Shown: piece after piece, positions 33,255 to 40,928 of the stretch
Layout: each line of letters opens with the position of its first letter
Numbering within the stretch: the stretch's first letter is position 1
NCBI GenBank assembly: GCA_002373975.1
Contig: DFKZ01000030.1
Span: 1-64,000, forward strand
Source of the DNA: Lachnospiraceae bacterium UBA3632
Lineage (GTDB): Bacteria; Bacillota; Clostridia; Lachnospirales; Lachnospiraceae
Length of the DNA: 64,000 nt
Reading direction: 5' to 3'
Position numbers and translations under genes: made by a program
Notes under the pieces: model-generated
The model's input: only the letters and a program-made list of their open reading frames with translations
Databases searched by the model: none
Told to the model about the DNA's origin: nothing

Positions 33255-35729
33255 TTAAAGACTGAACTTTCCGATTATATCGTTGAGCTCGGATACAGCG
33301 TTCTTACATTCGGTAACCTTATCGGAACTCTCGGATGTTTCTTCAACCATATCGGTGGTTCTTTCCGCTATGTCCATAACACCCTGTGAAGTGTCATTAA
33401 CCGTGGAATCGATGCCGCTGATAGCACTTGCGATCTTCTCGATATCGGCATTGAGAGAAGCAATGCTTGTTCTGATCTCGCCCATGCTCTGGCCGAATGT
33501 GTCGGCATCCTCTCTGTACTGCTCGCTGACTTTGCCGAATTCCTGATAATCCGAGAGAACGTTCTCTTCCAGGAAAGAAGTGGTCTGAGTGAGACATTCT
33601 GACATCTGAACGACAGCATCATTAACCTCGGCTACGATGGATCCGATGTTCTTTACCGCTTCGGAAGTCTGAGTGGCAAGGTTACCGATCTCGGTAGCAA
33701 CTACGGCAAATCCGCGGCCTGCTTCTCCGGCTCTTGCTGCCTCGATGGAAGCGTTGAGTGCGAGGAGACCTGTCTGAGATGATATAGCCATGATAGCATC
33801 TGCCAGTTCGTTGATCTTATCAACCGCATGAGAAGCGTTGATCGCTTCCTCGGACTTGGTCTTAACCGACTCGTACATATTCATGGTCTTCTTGCTTGCT
33901 GTCTCGGTGGAAGCAGCAAGATCCGTAGCACGGCTGATAACTTCTTTTGAAAGCTTTGTTCCGTCGTCTGCAAGAGCATCTATGCCCTGAGCACTTTCCT
34001 GAACGTTGGAAACATTCTTGGTGATAAGTGTTGTGGAAGCAGCAGTCTCTTCCATTCCGGCAGCAAGCTCCTGAGTAGTGGCGGAGTTGTTTTCACAGAG
34101 AGCACCGACCTTACCGATTGTGGTACTGAGCTGGTCAACGTTACTATCGATGCTGTCCCCGGCGGATGAGATCATGCCGACAACTTCACGCAGATTGTTT
34201 CTCGTTCTGCCGATCGCCCTGGCGATCATGCCGACCTCATCTTTCCTCTTTTCAAGTCTGTCGGAAGTATGATCGGATGAGAAGTCGTAGTTGGAAGTCT
34301 TTTCGATAACGGGAACCAGTTGTACCAGTCCTCTCATCATCATGATAGTAAACAGTGTTACAAGTATGATAGATATGATAATGCTGATAACGCCCGAGAT
34401 GATAAGAACCAGTCTCATATGGTCAACACCGGCCATCATAACATCTCTGTCTGCTGTAACGATAACGATGTTTCCGGCAGTGGTAAATGCGTATCCGGCA
34501 ACTTTATAAGCTCCCTTGTAAAGGTAAGAAGTGGAACCGTTTTCGACGGTCTTTCCCGCAGCAAGGTCGGCTACTATGCCTTTAACCGCTGCGTTCTCAA
34601 CGGGCTGCCCGATCTTTTCGGGATTTGTGTGGTAGAGCATTGTTCCGTCGGGTGAAACCATATATGCGTATGAGCCTGCAACGCCCGACATCTCGATCTG
34701 ACCGATAAGCTTATCGTAATCGATCTTGATCAGCTTGTCATAGTCGGCAGTTACAAGAACGATATCTCCGGTGTTAGTGAAAGAATAACCGGCGAGCTTT
34801 AAAGCTCCTTTGTACTCATATATTACATATCCGTCTTCGACAGTCTTTCCTGCTGCCAGATCTGCCACAATTCCTTTAACAGCAGCGTTCTCAACGGGCT
34901 GCCCGATCTTGTCGGGATTGGTGTGCCAGAGCATTGTTCCGTCGGCAGATACCATGTATGCGTAGGAGCCTTCGACACCGTCAATCTCGATATTTCCGAG
35001 AAGTGAATCGTAGTCGATCTTCATGAATTCGTTATAATCTGCTGTGACGATAACGATATCACCGGTGTTGGTAAATGCATATCCTGCAAGCTTCAAAGCT
35101 TCTTTGTATTCATAAAGCACGGAACCGTTTTCAACGGTTTTTCCTGCAGCGAGGTCTGCTACTATACCCTTAACAGCAGCGTTCTCAACGGGCTGTCCGA
35201 TCTTGTCGGGATTGGTGTGCCAAAGCATTGTTCCCGTAGGTGAAACCATATATGCGTATGAACCTGCAACGCCTTTAATGGTGACATCTCCTAGAATCCT
35301 GTTAAGCTCCGCGGTTCCAAGCTCTCCGCCTGCGGAGGCGATATCTACGGCTTTTGCGACCTCTTCTGCGAGATTAAGAGCGTAAGCTTTGTAAACTGTC
35401 TCCCCGAATTCTCTGGAGAAATTCATGGAGATAGCCGCTTCCTCGGCGAGATTTTTAGCGTATCCGCCGTAGGCCTGTTCTCCGAACTCTGTCGCAAAGT
35501 CTACTCCGATGGCAGCCTCTTCGGCGAGGTTCTGAGCATAGTTGAGATAGGTTTCTTCGAGAGTCTTTGTTGCTCGATTTGTAGCCAGAAGAACAAGAAC
35601 GGCTACGGTTACAAGAACGATCGCACTGATCAGCAATGTAATCTTGGTGCCCATTCTTGCGAAAAAAGGAATAGCGTTTTTGTTACTGTTTTCCCCGGTT
35701 GAAGGTGACTCAATGACTGATGTACCCAT
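33255..35729 (-). CDS. methyl-accepting chemotaxis protein with three tandem sensor modules
   Basis: 824 aa, longer than most receptors. TM1 about 30-50. Residues 60-138 hold three copies of a 26-residue helical unit (YxxYAxNLAEE core). Residues about 148-436 hold three copies of a Cache-like module with an exact 98-residue period; GSYAYMV begins at 156, 254 and 352, and KIGQPVENAAVKGIVADLA recurs almost unchanged. TM2 about 439-465, then HAMP and a signalling domain with LLALNASIEAARAGEAGRGF. AAAGGAG lies 10 nt before the ATG. No chemotaxis core genes are adjacent. Confidence 0.93.
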   Translation of the reverse strand: MGTSVIESPSTGENSNKNAIPFFARMGTKITLLISAIVLVTVAVLVLLATNRATKTLEETYLNYAQNLAEEAAIGVDFATEFGEQAYGGYAKNLAEEAAISMNFSREFGETVYKAYALNLAEEVAKAVDIASAGGELGTAELNRILGDVTIKGVAGSYAYMVSPTGTMLWHTNPDKIGQPVENAAVKGIVADLAAGKTVENGSVLYEYKEALKLAGYAFTNTGDIVIVTADYNEFMKIDYDSLLGNIEIDGVEGSYAYMVSADGTMLWHTNPDKIGQPVENAAVKGIVADLAAGKTVEDGYVIYEYKGALKLAGYSFTNTGDIVLVTADYDKLIKIDYDKLIGQIEMSGVAGSYAYMVSPDGTMLYHTNPEKIGQPVENAAVKGIVADLAAGKTVENGSTSYLYKGAYKVAGYAFTTAGNIVIVTADRDVMMAGVDHMRLVLIISGVISIIISIILVTLFTIMMMRGLVQLVPVIEKTSNYDFSSDHTSDRLEKRKDEVGMIARAIGRTRNNLREVVGMISSAGDSIDSNVDQLSTTIGKVGALCENNSATTQELAAGMEETAASTTLITKNVSNVQESAQGIDALADDGTKLSKEVISRATDLAASTETASKKTMNMYESVKTKSEEAINASHAVDKINELADAIMAISSQTGLLALNASIEAARAGEAGRGFAVVATEIGNLATQTSEAVKNIGSIVAEVNDAVVQMSECLTQTTSFLEENVLSDYQEFGKVSEQYREDADTFGQSMGEIRTSIASLNADIEKIASAISGIDSTVNDTSQGVMDIAERTTDMVEETSESSDKVTECKNAVSELNDIIGKFSL

Positions 35730-35754
35730 AATACATACTCTCCTTTTTGTTTGT

Positions 35755-35774
35755 TACCAATGTGTTCATTGGTA
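35755..35774. promoter_or_regulatory. inverted repeat upstream of the triple-Cache receptor
   Basis: TACCAATG, spacer TGTT, CATTGGTA: perfect 8-bp arms, 26 nt upstream of the receptor ATG. It could be an operator or a leader hairpin; the gap to the divergent MATE gene is only 145 nt. Confidence 0.45.
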
Positions 35775-35874
35775 TATTCAGAAAAATTTTATCATCTTTT
35801 GTATATAAAAGCTATATTTGGAGTAAATATTGGTTTACTTTTGTTGATTATCATGATAATTTCATATAGTAATC

Positions 35875-37200
35875 ATGACTGAAGGATCAATACCAAAAAA
35901 ATTAATACTGTTTGCACTACCTCTTTTTGCGGGACAGCTGCTGCAACAGTTATATAATGTTGTAGATTCGGTCGTTGTCGGAAATGTTCTCGGAAAAGAT
36001 GCACTTGCCGCTGTAAGTACCACCGGAAGCCTGATATTTCTGTTGGTGGGATTTATAAACGGCCTTTTCATGGGCACGGGCGTTATAATCGGAAAAAGAT
36101 ACGGTGCAAAAAATGATGCCGGAGTAGCGATCGCCGTCCACACCGGTATTACTTTTGCGCTATTTATGGGTATAGCGCTCACTGTGGTGGGTTATTTCCT
36201 CACTCCCGTGATACTCGGGTGGATGGGGACTCCCGATGATGTCATGCCAAATTCGACCTTGTACTTCAAGATTTATTTCCTCGGCGGACTCGGTAACATC
36301 ATGTACAGTGCATGCTGCGGAGTGTTCCAGGCTGTGGGTGATTCCAGACATCCGCTTTATTATCTGATAGTGAGCACCGCAGTAAATACTGTGCTTGATA
36401 TTGCCTTTGTGAAGTTCTGCGGTTTCGGAATAGGGGGAGCGGCAGCAGCTACTGTCATAGCGCAGTTTGTAAGCGCAACGCTGGCATTTGTTAAGCTGAC
36501 ACGGGTCGAAGGACCTCATCGCATATATATAAAGAAGCTTTCCATAGATCCGCCTACTTTAAAGAAAGAATTGTCACTGGGATTCCCTACGGGAATTCAA
36601 AACAGCGTGATAGCGATAGGAAATGTTGTAGTCCAGTCGAATATCAATTCCTTCGGATCGGTAGCAATGGCCGGATGCGGAAGTTATTTCAAGCTGGAAG
36701 GATTCGTGTTTTTACCTATTACGTGTATGACAATGGCACTGACAACATTTGTCAGTCAGAATCTGGGAGCCGGTAATTATGAACGTGTAAAGAAGGGAAC
36801 CAAGATAGGAAGTGCTATCAGCGTGGGATGTGCGGAACTGATAGGTGTGATAGTGTTTGCCTCTGCGCCGATCCTCCTTCGGATGTTCTCGCAGGAGCCG
36901 GAAGTGCTTGCGGTGGGTACCACCCAGGCAAGAACGGAAAGTCTGTTTTATTGCCTGCTCTCACTCAATCACTGCATAGCCGGAATCTTAAGAGGCGCCG
37001 GAAAGACAAGGATCCCGATGATAGTCATGCTCTCAAGCTGGTGCCTTCTCAGAATAACGTATATATCGATCATCGTCAGGGTCATTCCGGTTGTAAATGT
37101 GATTTTCTGGGCGTATCCTCTTACATGGACAGTCAGTGTTATAGCATTTTTGATCTACTACTTCAAAGCTGACTGGATCAGGCAGGGAAGCTATGAATGA
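35875..37200 (+). CDS. MATE family efflux transporter
   Basis: 441 aa with about twelve hydrophobic segments and the MATE opening PLFAGQLLQQLYNVVDSVVV followed by GVIIGKRYGAKN; the second half repeats it (MALTTFVSQNLGAGNYERVK). Exports drugs or metabolites in exchange for Na+ or H+. No Shine-Dalgarno is visible before the ATG at 35875 and no better start exists in frame. Its 3' end overlaps the convergent PAS-GGDEF gene by 10 nt. Confidence 0.92.
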   Translation: MTEGSIPKKLILFALPLFAGQLLQQLYNVVDSVVVGNVLGKDALAAVSTTGSLIFLLVGFINGLFMGTGVIIGKRYGAKNDAGVAIAVHTGITFALFMGIALTVVGYFLTPVILGWMGTPDDVMPNSTLYFKIYFLGGLGNIMYSACCGVFQAVGDSRHPLYYLIVSTAVNTVLDIAFVKFCGFGIGGAAAATVIAQFVSATLAFVKLTRVEGPHRIYIKKLSIDPPTLKKELSLGFPTGIQNSVIAIGNVVVQSNINSFGSVAMAGCGSYFKLEGFVFLPITCMTMALTTFVSQNLGAGNYERVKKGTKIGSAISVGCAELIGVIVFASAPILLRMFSQEPEVLAVGTTQARTESLFYCLLSLNHCIAGILRGAGKTRIPMIVMLSSWCLLRITYISIIVRVIPVVNVIFWAYPLTWTVSVIAFLIYYFKADWIRQGSYE

Positions 37201-38621
37201 AATTGAGAGAAAATAAGATTTGCCAGATAATACATTATTGCGCATTCATTTTCCTGCCATATGCGGAAACGCCTCTGCACACCGCAGATAAGGTATCCTT
37301 CGGTGATGATATCGTTTCCGACCCGGGTGATCATAACAGCCTCTACATGCTGCTTGTCGAGTGCCCTGAAAAGCAGTGGGCAAGAGTCTTTTATTTCATC
37401 AATTGAACTCAGCGTGTACAGGTCCTCTTTTATCAGATCGGAGATTCCGCTGACATCGATATTCATGCTTTCATCGGAAGCAGAGATCATGTGATCGTCC
37501 TTATCCACGTAGACAAGGTTTTTTATGAGCATACTGTCTGACAGAAACGAAAGCGCGGAATTAAGCTTTTCGTGAAGCGTGTTTCCTTCGTCAAAGAGCT
37601 TGCGGAGATTGACCATATCTGTGTAGATGTTGTGCTTCACAAGCTTCTTTATCTCTATATCCTTATGCTTTTCCTCGACATAAATGATAAAGCAGTTTCT
37701 CCCTTTGCTCTTTCCGAGATAAAGGGTTTTATCCATCAGATTAAAAAGATCCGTATAATTATCTGCATCAGCAGGGAAGGAAGCACATCCGATAGTGCCT
37801 GTGACTACAGCGCTTCCACCTTCGAGGGCTATACTTTTGCGAAGGATCGTTCCGTCATACATATCCGCAAAGAAACGGTGTTTATCCGAATAGCTCAGAT
37901 TGTAAAGGTCTACTATAAGAAGCTCATCTCCGCCGAAGCGGCCCACAATGCCACGGTCTCCAAGGTAATCAACCAGAGATCCGGATACATTTTTAAGAAC
38001 GGTATCGCCCGAGCTGTGGCCGAAAGTGTCGTTAATGAATTTGAAATTATCAAGGTCGATTATGGTAAAGGTAAAAGGCGTGCCTTTTGATATTAGTGAA
38101 TGAACGAAATCAAGCGCATAGGCACGACAGATAACACCGGTAAGAGGATCAAGCACCTCATCCAGTCCGGTTTCATCAAGCAGGCTGTCAAAGTAAGGTA
38201 TGTGACGGAGAGAATCTATATCATATAAGACCTGCAGGCCCTCCATCTTGCTATGACGGCGGAGAACATCGGTTATATCCACAAAGCTCCCAACCAGCCC
38301 CACGATCTCGTCTCCTTCGTAGAGAGGTCTTTTTGAAGCGATGATATCCCGCTCTTCCCCGCGGACCATGCATTTTCCGCGAACCTTATATGTTGATTCA
38401 CCGGAAAGTACGCGCAGCTCGTCCTGCTTGTACGGTTCCGGATCGTTATGCCATCCCATATCCTCGTCGGTTTTTCCCAGAAGGATCTCGGCAGATTCAA
38501 ATCCGTAAAAATCCAGAAAAGCCTGATTTACGCCAAGAAAACGGCGCTCCTTGTCCTTCCAGAACACGCAGTCCTGGGAGGTATTTATAATGTTGTCAAA
38601 CAGTTCAACGGTCATTTTCAT
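37191..38621 (-). CDS. PAS-GGDEF signalling protein
   Basis: 476 aa, cytosolic. PAS domain about residues 5-118 (FDNIINTSQDCVFWKDKERR, PAC end LVGSFVDITDV). GGDEF domain about 155-320 with DLDNFKFINDTFGHSSGD and the active-site variant RFGGDELLIV, Leu replacing the final Phe. The last ~150 residues (around LVYVDKDDHMISASDE) form an unrecognised GAF-like region. Probably a cyclic di-GMP synthase responding to a ligand or redox state. Transcribed from a clear promoter 24 nt upstream. Confidence 0.87.
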   Translation of the reverse strand: MKMTVELFDNIINTSQDCVFWKDKERRFLGVNQAFLDFYGFESAEILLGKTDEDMGWHNDPEPYKQDELRVLSGESTYKVRGKCMVRGEERDIIASKRPLYEGDEIVGLVGSFVDITDVLRRHSKMEGLQVLYDIDSLRHIPYFDSLLDETGLDEVLDPLTGVICRAYALDFVHSLISKGTPFTFTIIDLDNFKFINDTFGHSSGDTVLKNVSGSLVDYLGDRGIVGRFGGDELLIVDLYNLSYSDKHRFFADMYDGTILRKSIALEGGSAVVTGTIGCASFPADADNYTDLFNLMDKTLYLGKSKGRNCFIIYVEEKHKDIEIKKLVKHNIYTDMVNLRKLFDEGNTLHEKLNSALSFLSDSMLIKNLVYVDKDDHMISASDESMNIDVSGISDLIKEDLYTLSSIDEIKDSCPLLFRALDKQHVEAVMITRVGNDIITEGYLICGVQRRFRIWQENECAIMYYLANLIFSQFHS

Positions 38622-38644
38622 GATCAGATCACCCCATTGATACT

Positions 38645-38673
38645 AATATACCTTAATCTGAAAGTATATTCAA
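38645..38673 (-). promoter_or_regulatory. promoter of the PAS-GGDEF gene
   Basis: Minus strand TTGAAT (38668-38673), 17-nt spacer, TATATT (38645-38650). The short leader contains GGGGTGA before the ATG. Confidence 0.6.
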
Positions 38674-38733
38674 TAAAAGCCACCCTAAGAATGTAAAATG
38701 GGGTATCAGATCCGTGGTATAACTGATGACGAT

Positions 38734-40335
38734 TTATACTCTTTTAAGTGCAGCATCCACAAACCCGGTAAACAGGGGATGGGGCTTGTTGGGGCGGGAC
38801 TTGAATTCGGGGTGGAACTGTACCCCGATCATAAACGGATGATCCGGAACCTCAACCGCTTCGATGAGAGTATCGTCGGGTGATTTTCCGCAAAGGATCA
38901 GACCGTTCTCGGTAAGGATCTTTCTGTAATCGTTGTTGAATTCATAGCGGTGGCGGTGGCGCTCGTCGGTGAATCTGCTGCCATAGCATTTTTCCATAAG
39001 CGTTCCTCCGGCGATATCGCAGGGATAGCTTCCGAGGCGGAGAGTGCCGCCTTTAGCGATATCTTCCGATTGACCCGGCATGAAATCTATAACTTTATGC
39101 TTACATAATTCATCAAATTCTCCGGAGTTGGCATCCGTGATGCCTGCGACATTTCTGGAATACTCGATGACGGCTATCTGCATTCCCAGACATATCCCGA
39201 AGTAGGGGACACCGGATTCGCGAGCGTATCTTGCCGCGGTGATCATCCCCTCAATACCGCGATCGCCAAAACCGCCCGGAACCAGAATGCCGTCAAGTTT
39301 ACCCAGAACAGAGCCCCGGTTCTCGGCGGTGAGCTGTTCGGAATCGATCCACTCGATCTTTACCTTGGCGCCGAGGTGAAATCCGGCATGTAACAGGGCT
39401 TCGGCAACAGACAGATACGCATCATGAAGCTGCACATATTTGCCGACGATACCAATGCAGACTTCTTTTTTTGCTGACTCTATCAGCGACACCATCTTTT
39501 CCCATTCGGACAGGTCGGGTTCTTTTGTCTCAAGCCCGAGTTCCCGACAGACCACTTCGGAAAAATGAGCTTTTTCCAGCATCAGGGGTGCCTCATAGAG
39601 GCTGGGAAGAGTCCTGTTTTCAATAACACAGTCTTCCTTAACATTGCAGAACATGGATATCTTCTTGAAAATGGATTCCTCAAGCGGCTCATCACACCTG
39701 AGCACTATCACATTGGGATGGATACCCATTCCCTGAAGCTCTTTGACCGAATGCTGTGTAGGTTTTGATTTATGCTCATCCGATCCGTGCAGATAGGGTA
39801 CCAGCGTAACATGAATAAAAAGGCTGTTTTCTCTCCCGACCTCGAGAGAGATCTGCCTTGCGGCTTCGATGAAGGGCTGGGATTCGATATCTCCGATAGT
39901 TCCGCCTATTTCGGTGATCACCACATCTGCATCTGTTTTCTTTCCAACCTTATATACAAATTCTTTGATCTCGTTAGTAATATGCGGAATGACCTGTACG
40001 GTGGAACCGAGATACTCTCCGCGCCTTTCTTTGTTGAGCACGTTCCAGTACACTTTTCCGCTGGTGAGGTTTGAGTATTTATTGAGATTTTCGTCGATAA
40101 AACGTTCATAATGACCAAGATCGAGATCGGTTTCCGCACCATCATCCGTAACAAATACCTCACCGTGCTGGTAGGGACTCATTGTGCCGGGATCCACATT
40201 AATATACGGATCAAGCTTTTGAGCTGCGACTTTTAAGCCTCTTGCCTTAAGAAGACGGCCGAGGGACGCGGCAGTGATCCCTTTTCCGAGACCGGATACC
40301 ACTCCGCCTGTGACAAACACGTATTTAACCGACAT
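38734..40335 (-). CDS. pyrG: CTP synthase
   Basis: 533 aa, the family length. Makes CTP from UTP, ATP and glutamine. N-terminal synthetase domain starts MSVKYVFVTGGVVSGLGKGI (P-loop) with DPYINVDPGTMSPYQHGEVF; the C-terminal class I amidotransferase has the nucleophile Cys in YFGICLGMQIAV and the His-Glu pair in FHPEF. The frame is open 159 nt further up, but GGAGG sits 7 nt before the ATG at 40335. It is preceded by a promoter and a terminator-antiterminator leader shared with the divergent amt gene, so attenuation is likely. No G-run of the Bacillus pyrG type occurs at the expected start. Confidence 0.97.
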   Translation of the reverse strand: MSVKYVFVTGGVVSGLGKGITAASLGRLLKARGLKVAAQKLDPYINVDPGTMSPYQHGEVFVTDDGAETDLDLGHYERFIDENLNKYSNLTSGKVYWNVLNKERRGEYLGSTVQVIPHITNEIKEFVYKVGKKTDADVVITEIGGTIGDIESQPFIEAARQISLEVGRENSLFIHVTLVPYLHGSDEHKSKPTQHSVKELQGMGIHPNVIVLRCDEPLEESIFKKISMFCNVKEDCVIENRTLPSLYEAPLMLEKAHFSEVVCRELGLETKEPDLSEWEKMVSLIESAKKEVCIGIVGKYVQLHDAYLSVAEALLHAGFHLGAKVKIEWIDSEQLTAENRGSVLGKLDGILVPGGFGDRGIEGMITAARYARESGVPYFGICLGMQIAVIEYSRNVAGITDANSGEFDELCKHKVIDFMPGQSEDIAKGGTLRLGSYPCDIAGGTLMEKCYGSRFTDERHRHRYEFNNDYRKILTENGLILCGKSPDDTLIEAVEVPDHPFMIGVQFHPEFKSRPNKPHPLFTGFVDAALKRV

Positions 40336-40412
40336 AACATTTCCTCCAGTATTCCAATATGCAAGCCAACAAATAAACCGATCGGTAAAACCCAAATTCT
40401 CAAAGTAAACAC

Positions 40413-40454
40413 AAAAAAGGGGCGCCTTAACCATAGTTAAGACGCCTTTGCCTT
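40413..40454 (-). promoter_or_regulatory. pyrG leader attenuator with hexaloop antiterminator
   Basis: Minus strand. Terminator: GGCGTCTTAAC (40446-40436), loop TATG, GTTAAGGCGCC (40431-40421), CC, then six T (40418-40413). Competing hairpin: AAGGC (40454-40450), hexaloop AAAGGC, GTCTT (40443-40439); it uses the same bases as the terminator 5' arm, so both cannot form. The segment AAGGCAAAGGCGTCTTAAC is identical in the amt leader. Confidence 0.8.
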
Positions 40455-40465
40455 TTGACGTTACA

Positions 40466-40494
40466 AGTATATTCCCGTATTTTTTGTTTGTCAA
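40466..40494 (-). promoter_or_regulatory. pyrG promoter
   Basis: Minus strand consensus TTGACA (40489-40494), 17-nt spacer, TATACT (40466-40471). Predicted start near 40460, giving a leader of about 125 nt. Confidence 0.88.
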
Positions 40495-40669
40495 CTTTTT
40501 TTCAGAGCGATGCTATTCTCCTGTAGCGATTTAAGGTTTTTGCTGTCAGTTATCGGGCTTCCCGGTTAGTATAATTGTCTGTACGTGACTTTGCAAACCG
40601 CGTCAGATGGCAATAAAACCCACAAAATATAGTTTAAATGTTGCAGTGAGATTTTTTTATAATTTCCTG

Positions 40670-40698
40670 TTGACAAATGCGGGACAGCCGTGTATACT
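40670..40698 (+). promoter_or_regulatory. amt promoter
   Basis: TTGACA (40670-40675), 17-nt spacer, TATACT (40693-40698): same hexamers and spacing as the pyrG promoter on the other strand. Predicted start near 40705, leader about 225 nt. Confidence 0.88.
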
Positions 40699-40706
40699 CG
40701 TATACA
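40691..40706. promoter_or_regulatory. operator-like inverted repeat over the amt -10
   Basis: TGTATAC-TC-GTATACA, perfect 7-bp arms, covers the whole -10 hexamer. A repressor bound here would block initiation; no candidate regulator is adjacent. Confidence 0.55.
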
Positions 40707-40710
40707 ATTC

Positions 40711-40754
40711 AAGGCAAAGGCGTCTTAACCAAAGGGTTAGGGCGCTTTTTCTTT
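40711..40754 (+). promoter_or_regulatory. amt leader attenuator 1
   Basis: Hexaloop hairpin AAGGC (40711-40715), AAAGGC, GTCTT (40722-40726), overlapping an intrinsic terminator with GCGTCTTAACC (40720-40730), loop AAAG, GGTTAGGGCGC (40735-40745) and a T-rich tail (TTTTTCTTT). The terminator stem can extend with AAAG/TTTT to about 15 bp. Confidence 0.78.
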
Positions 40755-40787
40755 GGGTATTAGGCGCATATTATAAGACTGAATAAC

Positions 40788-40850
40788 AAAATGACGATGC
40801 AAAGGGGCATCAAGTGCACTGGTGACCCTGCCCATCGTCATTTTTCTTAT
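40788..40850 (+). promoter_or_regulatory. amt leader attenuator 2
   Basis: Second terminator: 12-bp stem 40788-40799 / 40833-40844 ending in a T-run (TTTTTCTT), with extra pairing inside the loop. At its 5' arm, GATGC (40796-40800), AAAGGG, GCATC (40807-40811) form a 5-bp hexaloop hairpin of the same A1/G4 pattern. That hairpin takes only the top 4 bp of the terminator stem. Confidence 0.7.
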
Positions 40851-40928
40851 CACAGAGCGATATGATTTATTATTCGGCCGGCTTAAAAGAAAGACTAAAC
40901 ACAATGCGCCGAGAGAGGAGTGAAGATT

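Larger units (their letters stand above)
40336..40928. other. divergent regulatory region between pyrG and amt
   Basis: 593 nt without genes. It holds the pyrG promoter and attenuator (minus), then an AT-rich middle (40520-40660) in which I see nothing specific, then the amt promoter with an operator-like inverted repeat and two tandem attenuators (plus). Each element is listed separately. Confidence 0.85.

Noticed and set aside
35760..35870. sigma-28 (flagellar) promoter before the triple-Cache receptor
   Set aside because: A TAAA is present but no GCCGATAT-like -10 at the proper distance.
40711..40850. classical dual-hairpin ANTAR target
   Set aside because: I could not find a second hexaloop hairpin a few bases from each first one; kept only as ANTAR-like.
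40336..40928. Bacillus-type pyrG control by reiterative G addition
   Set aside because: No run of G at the predicted start of the pyrG transcript.
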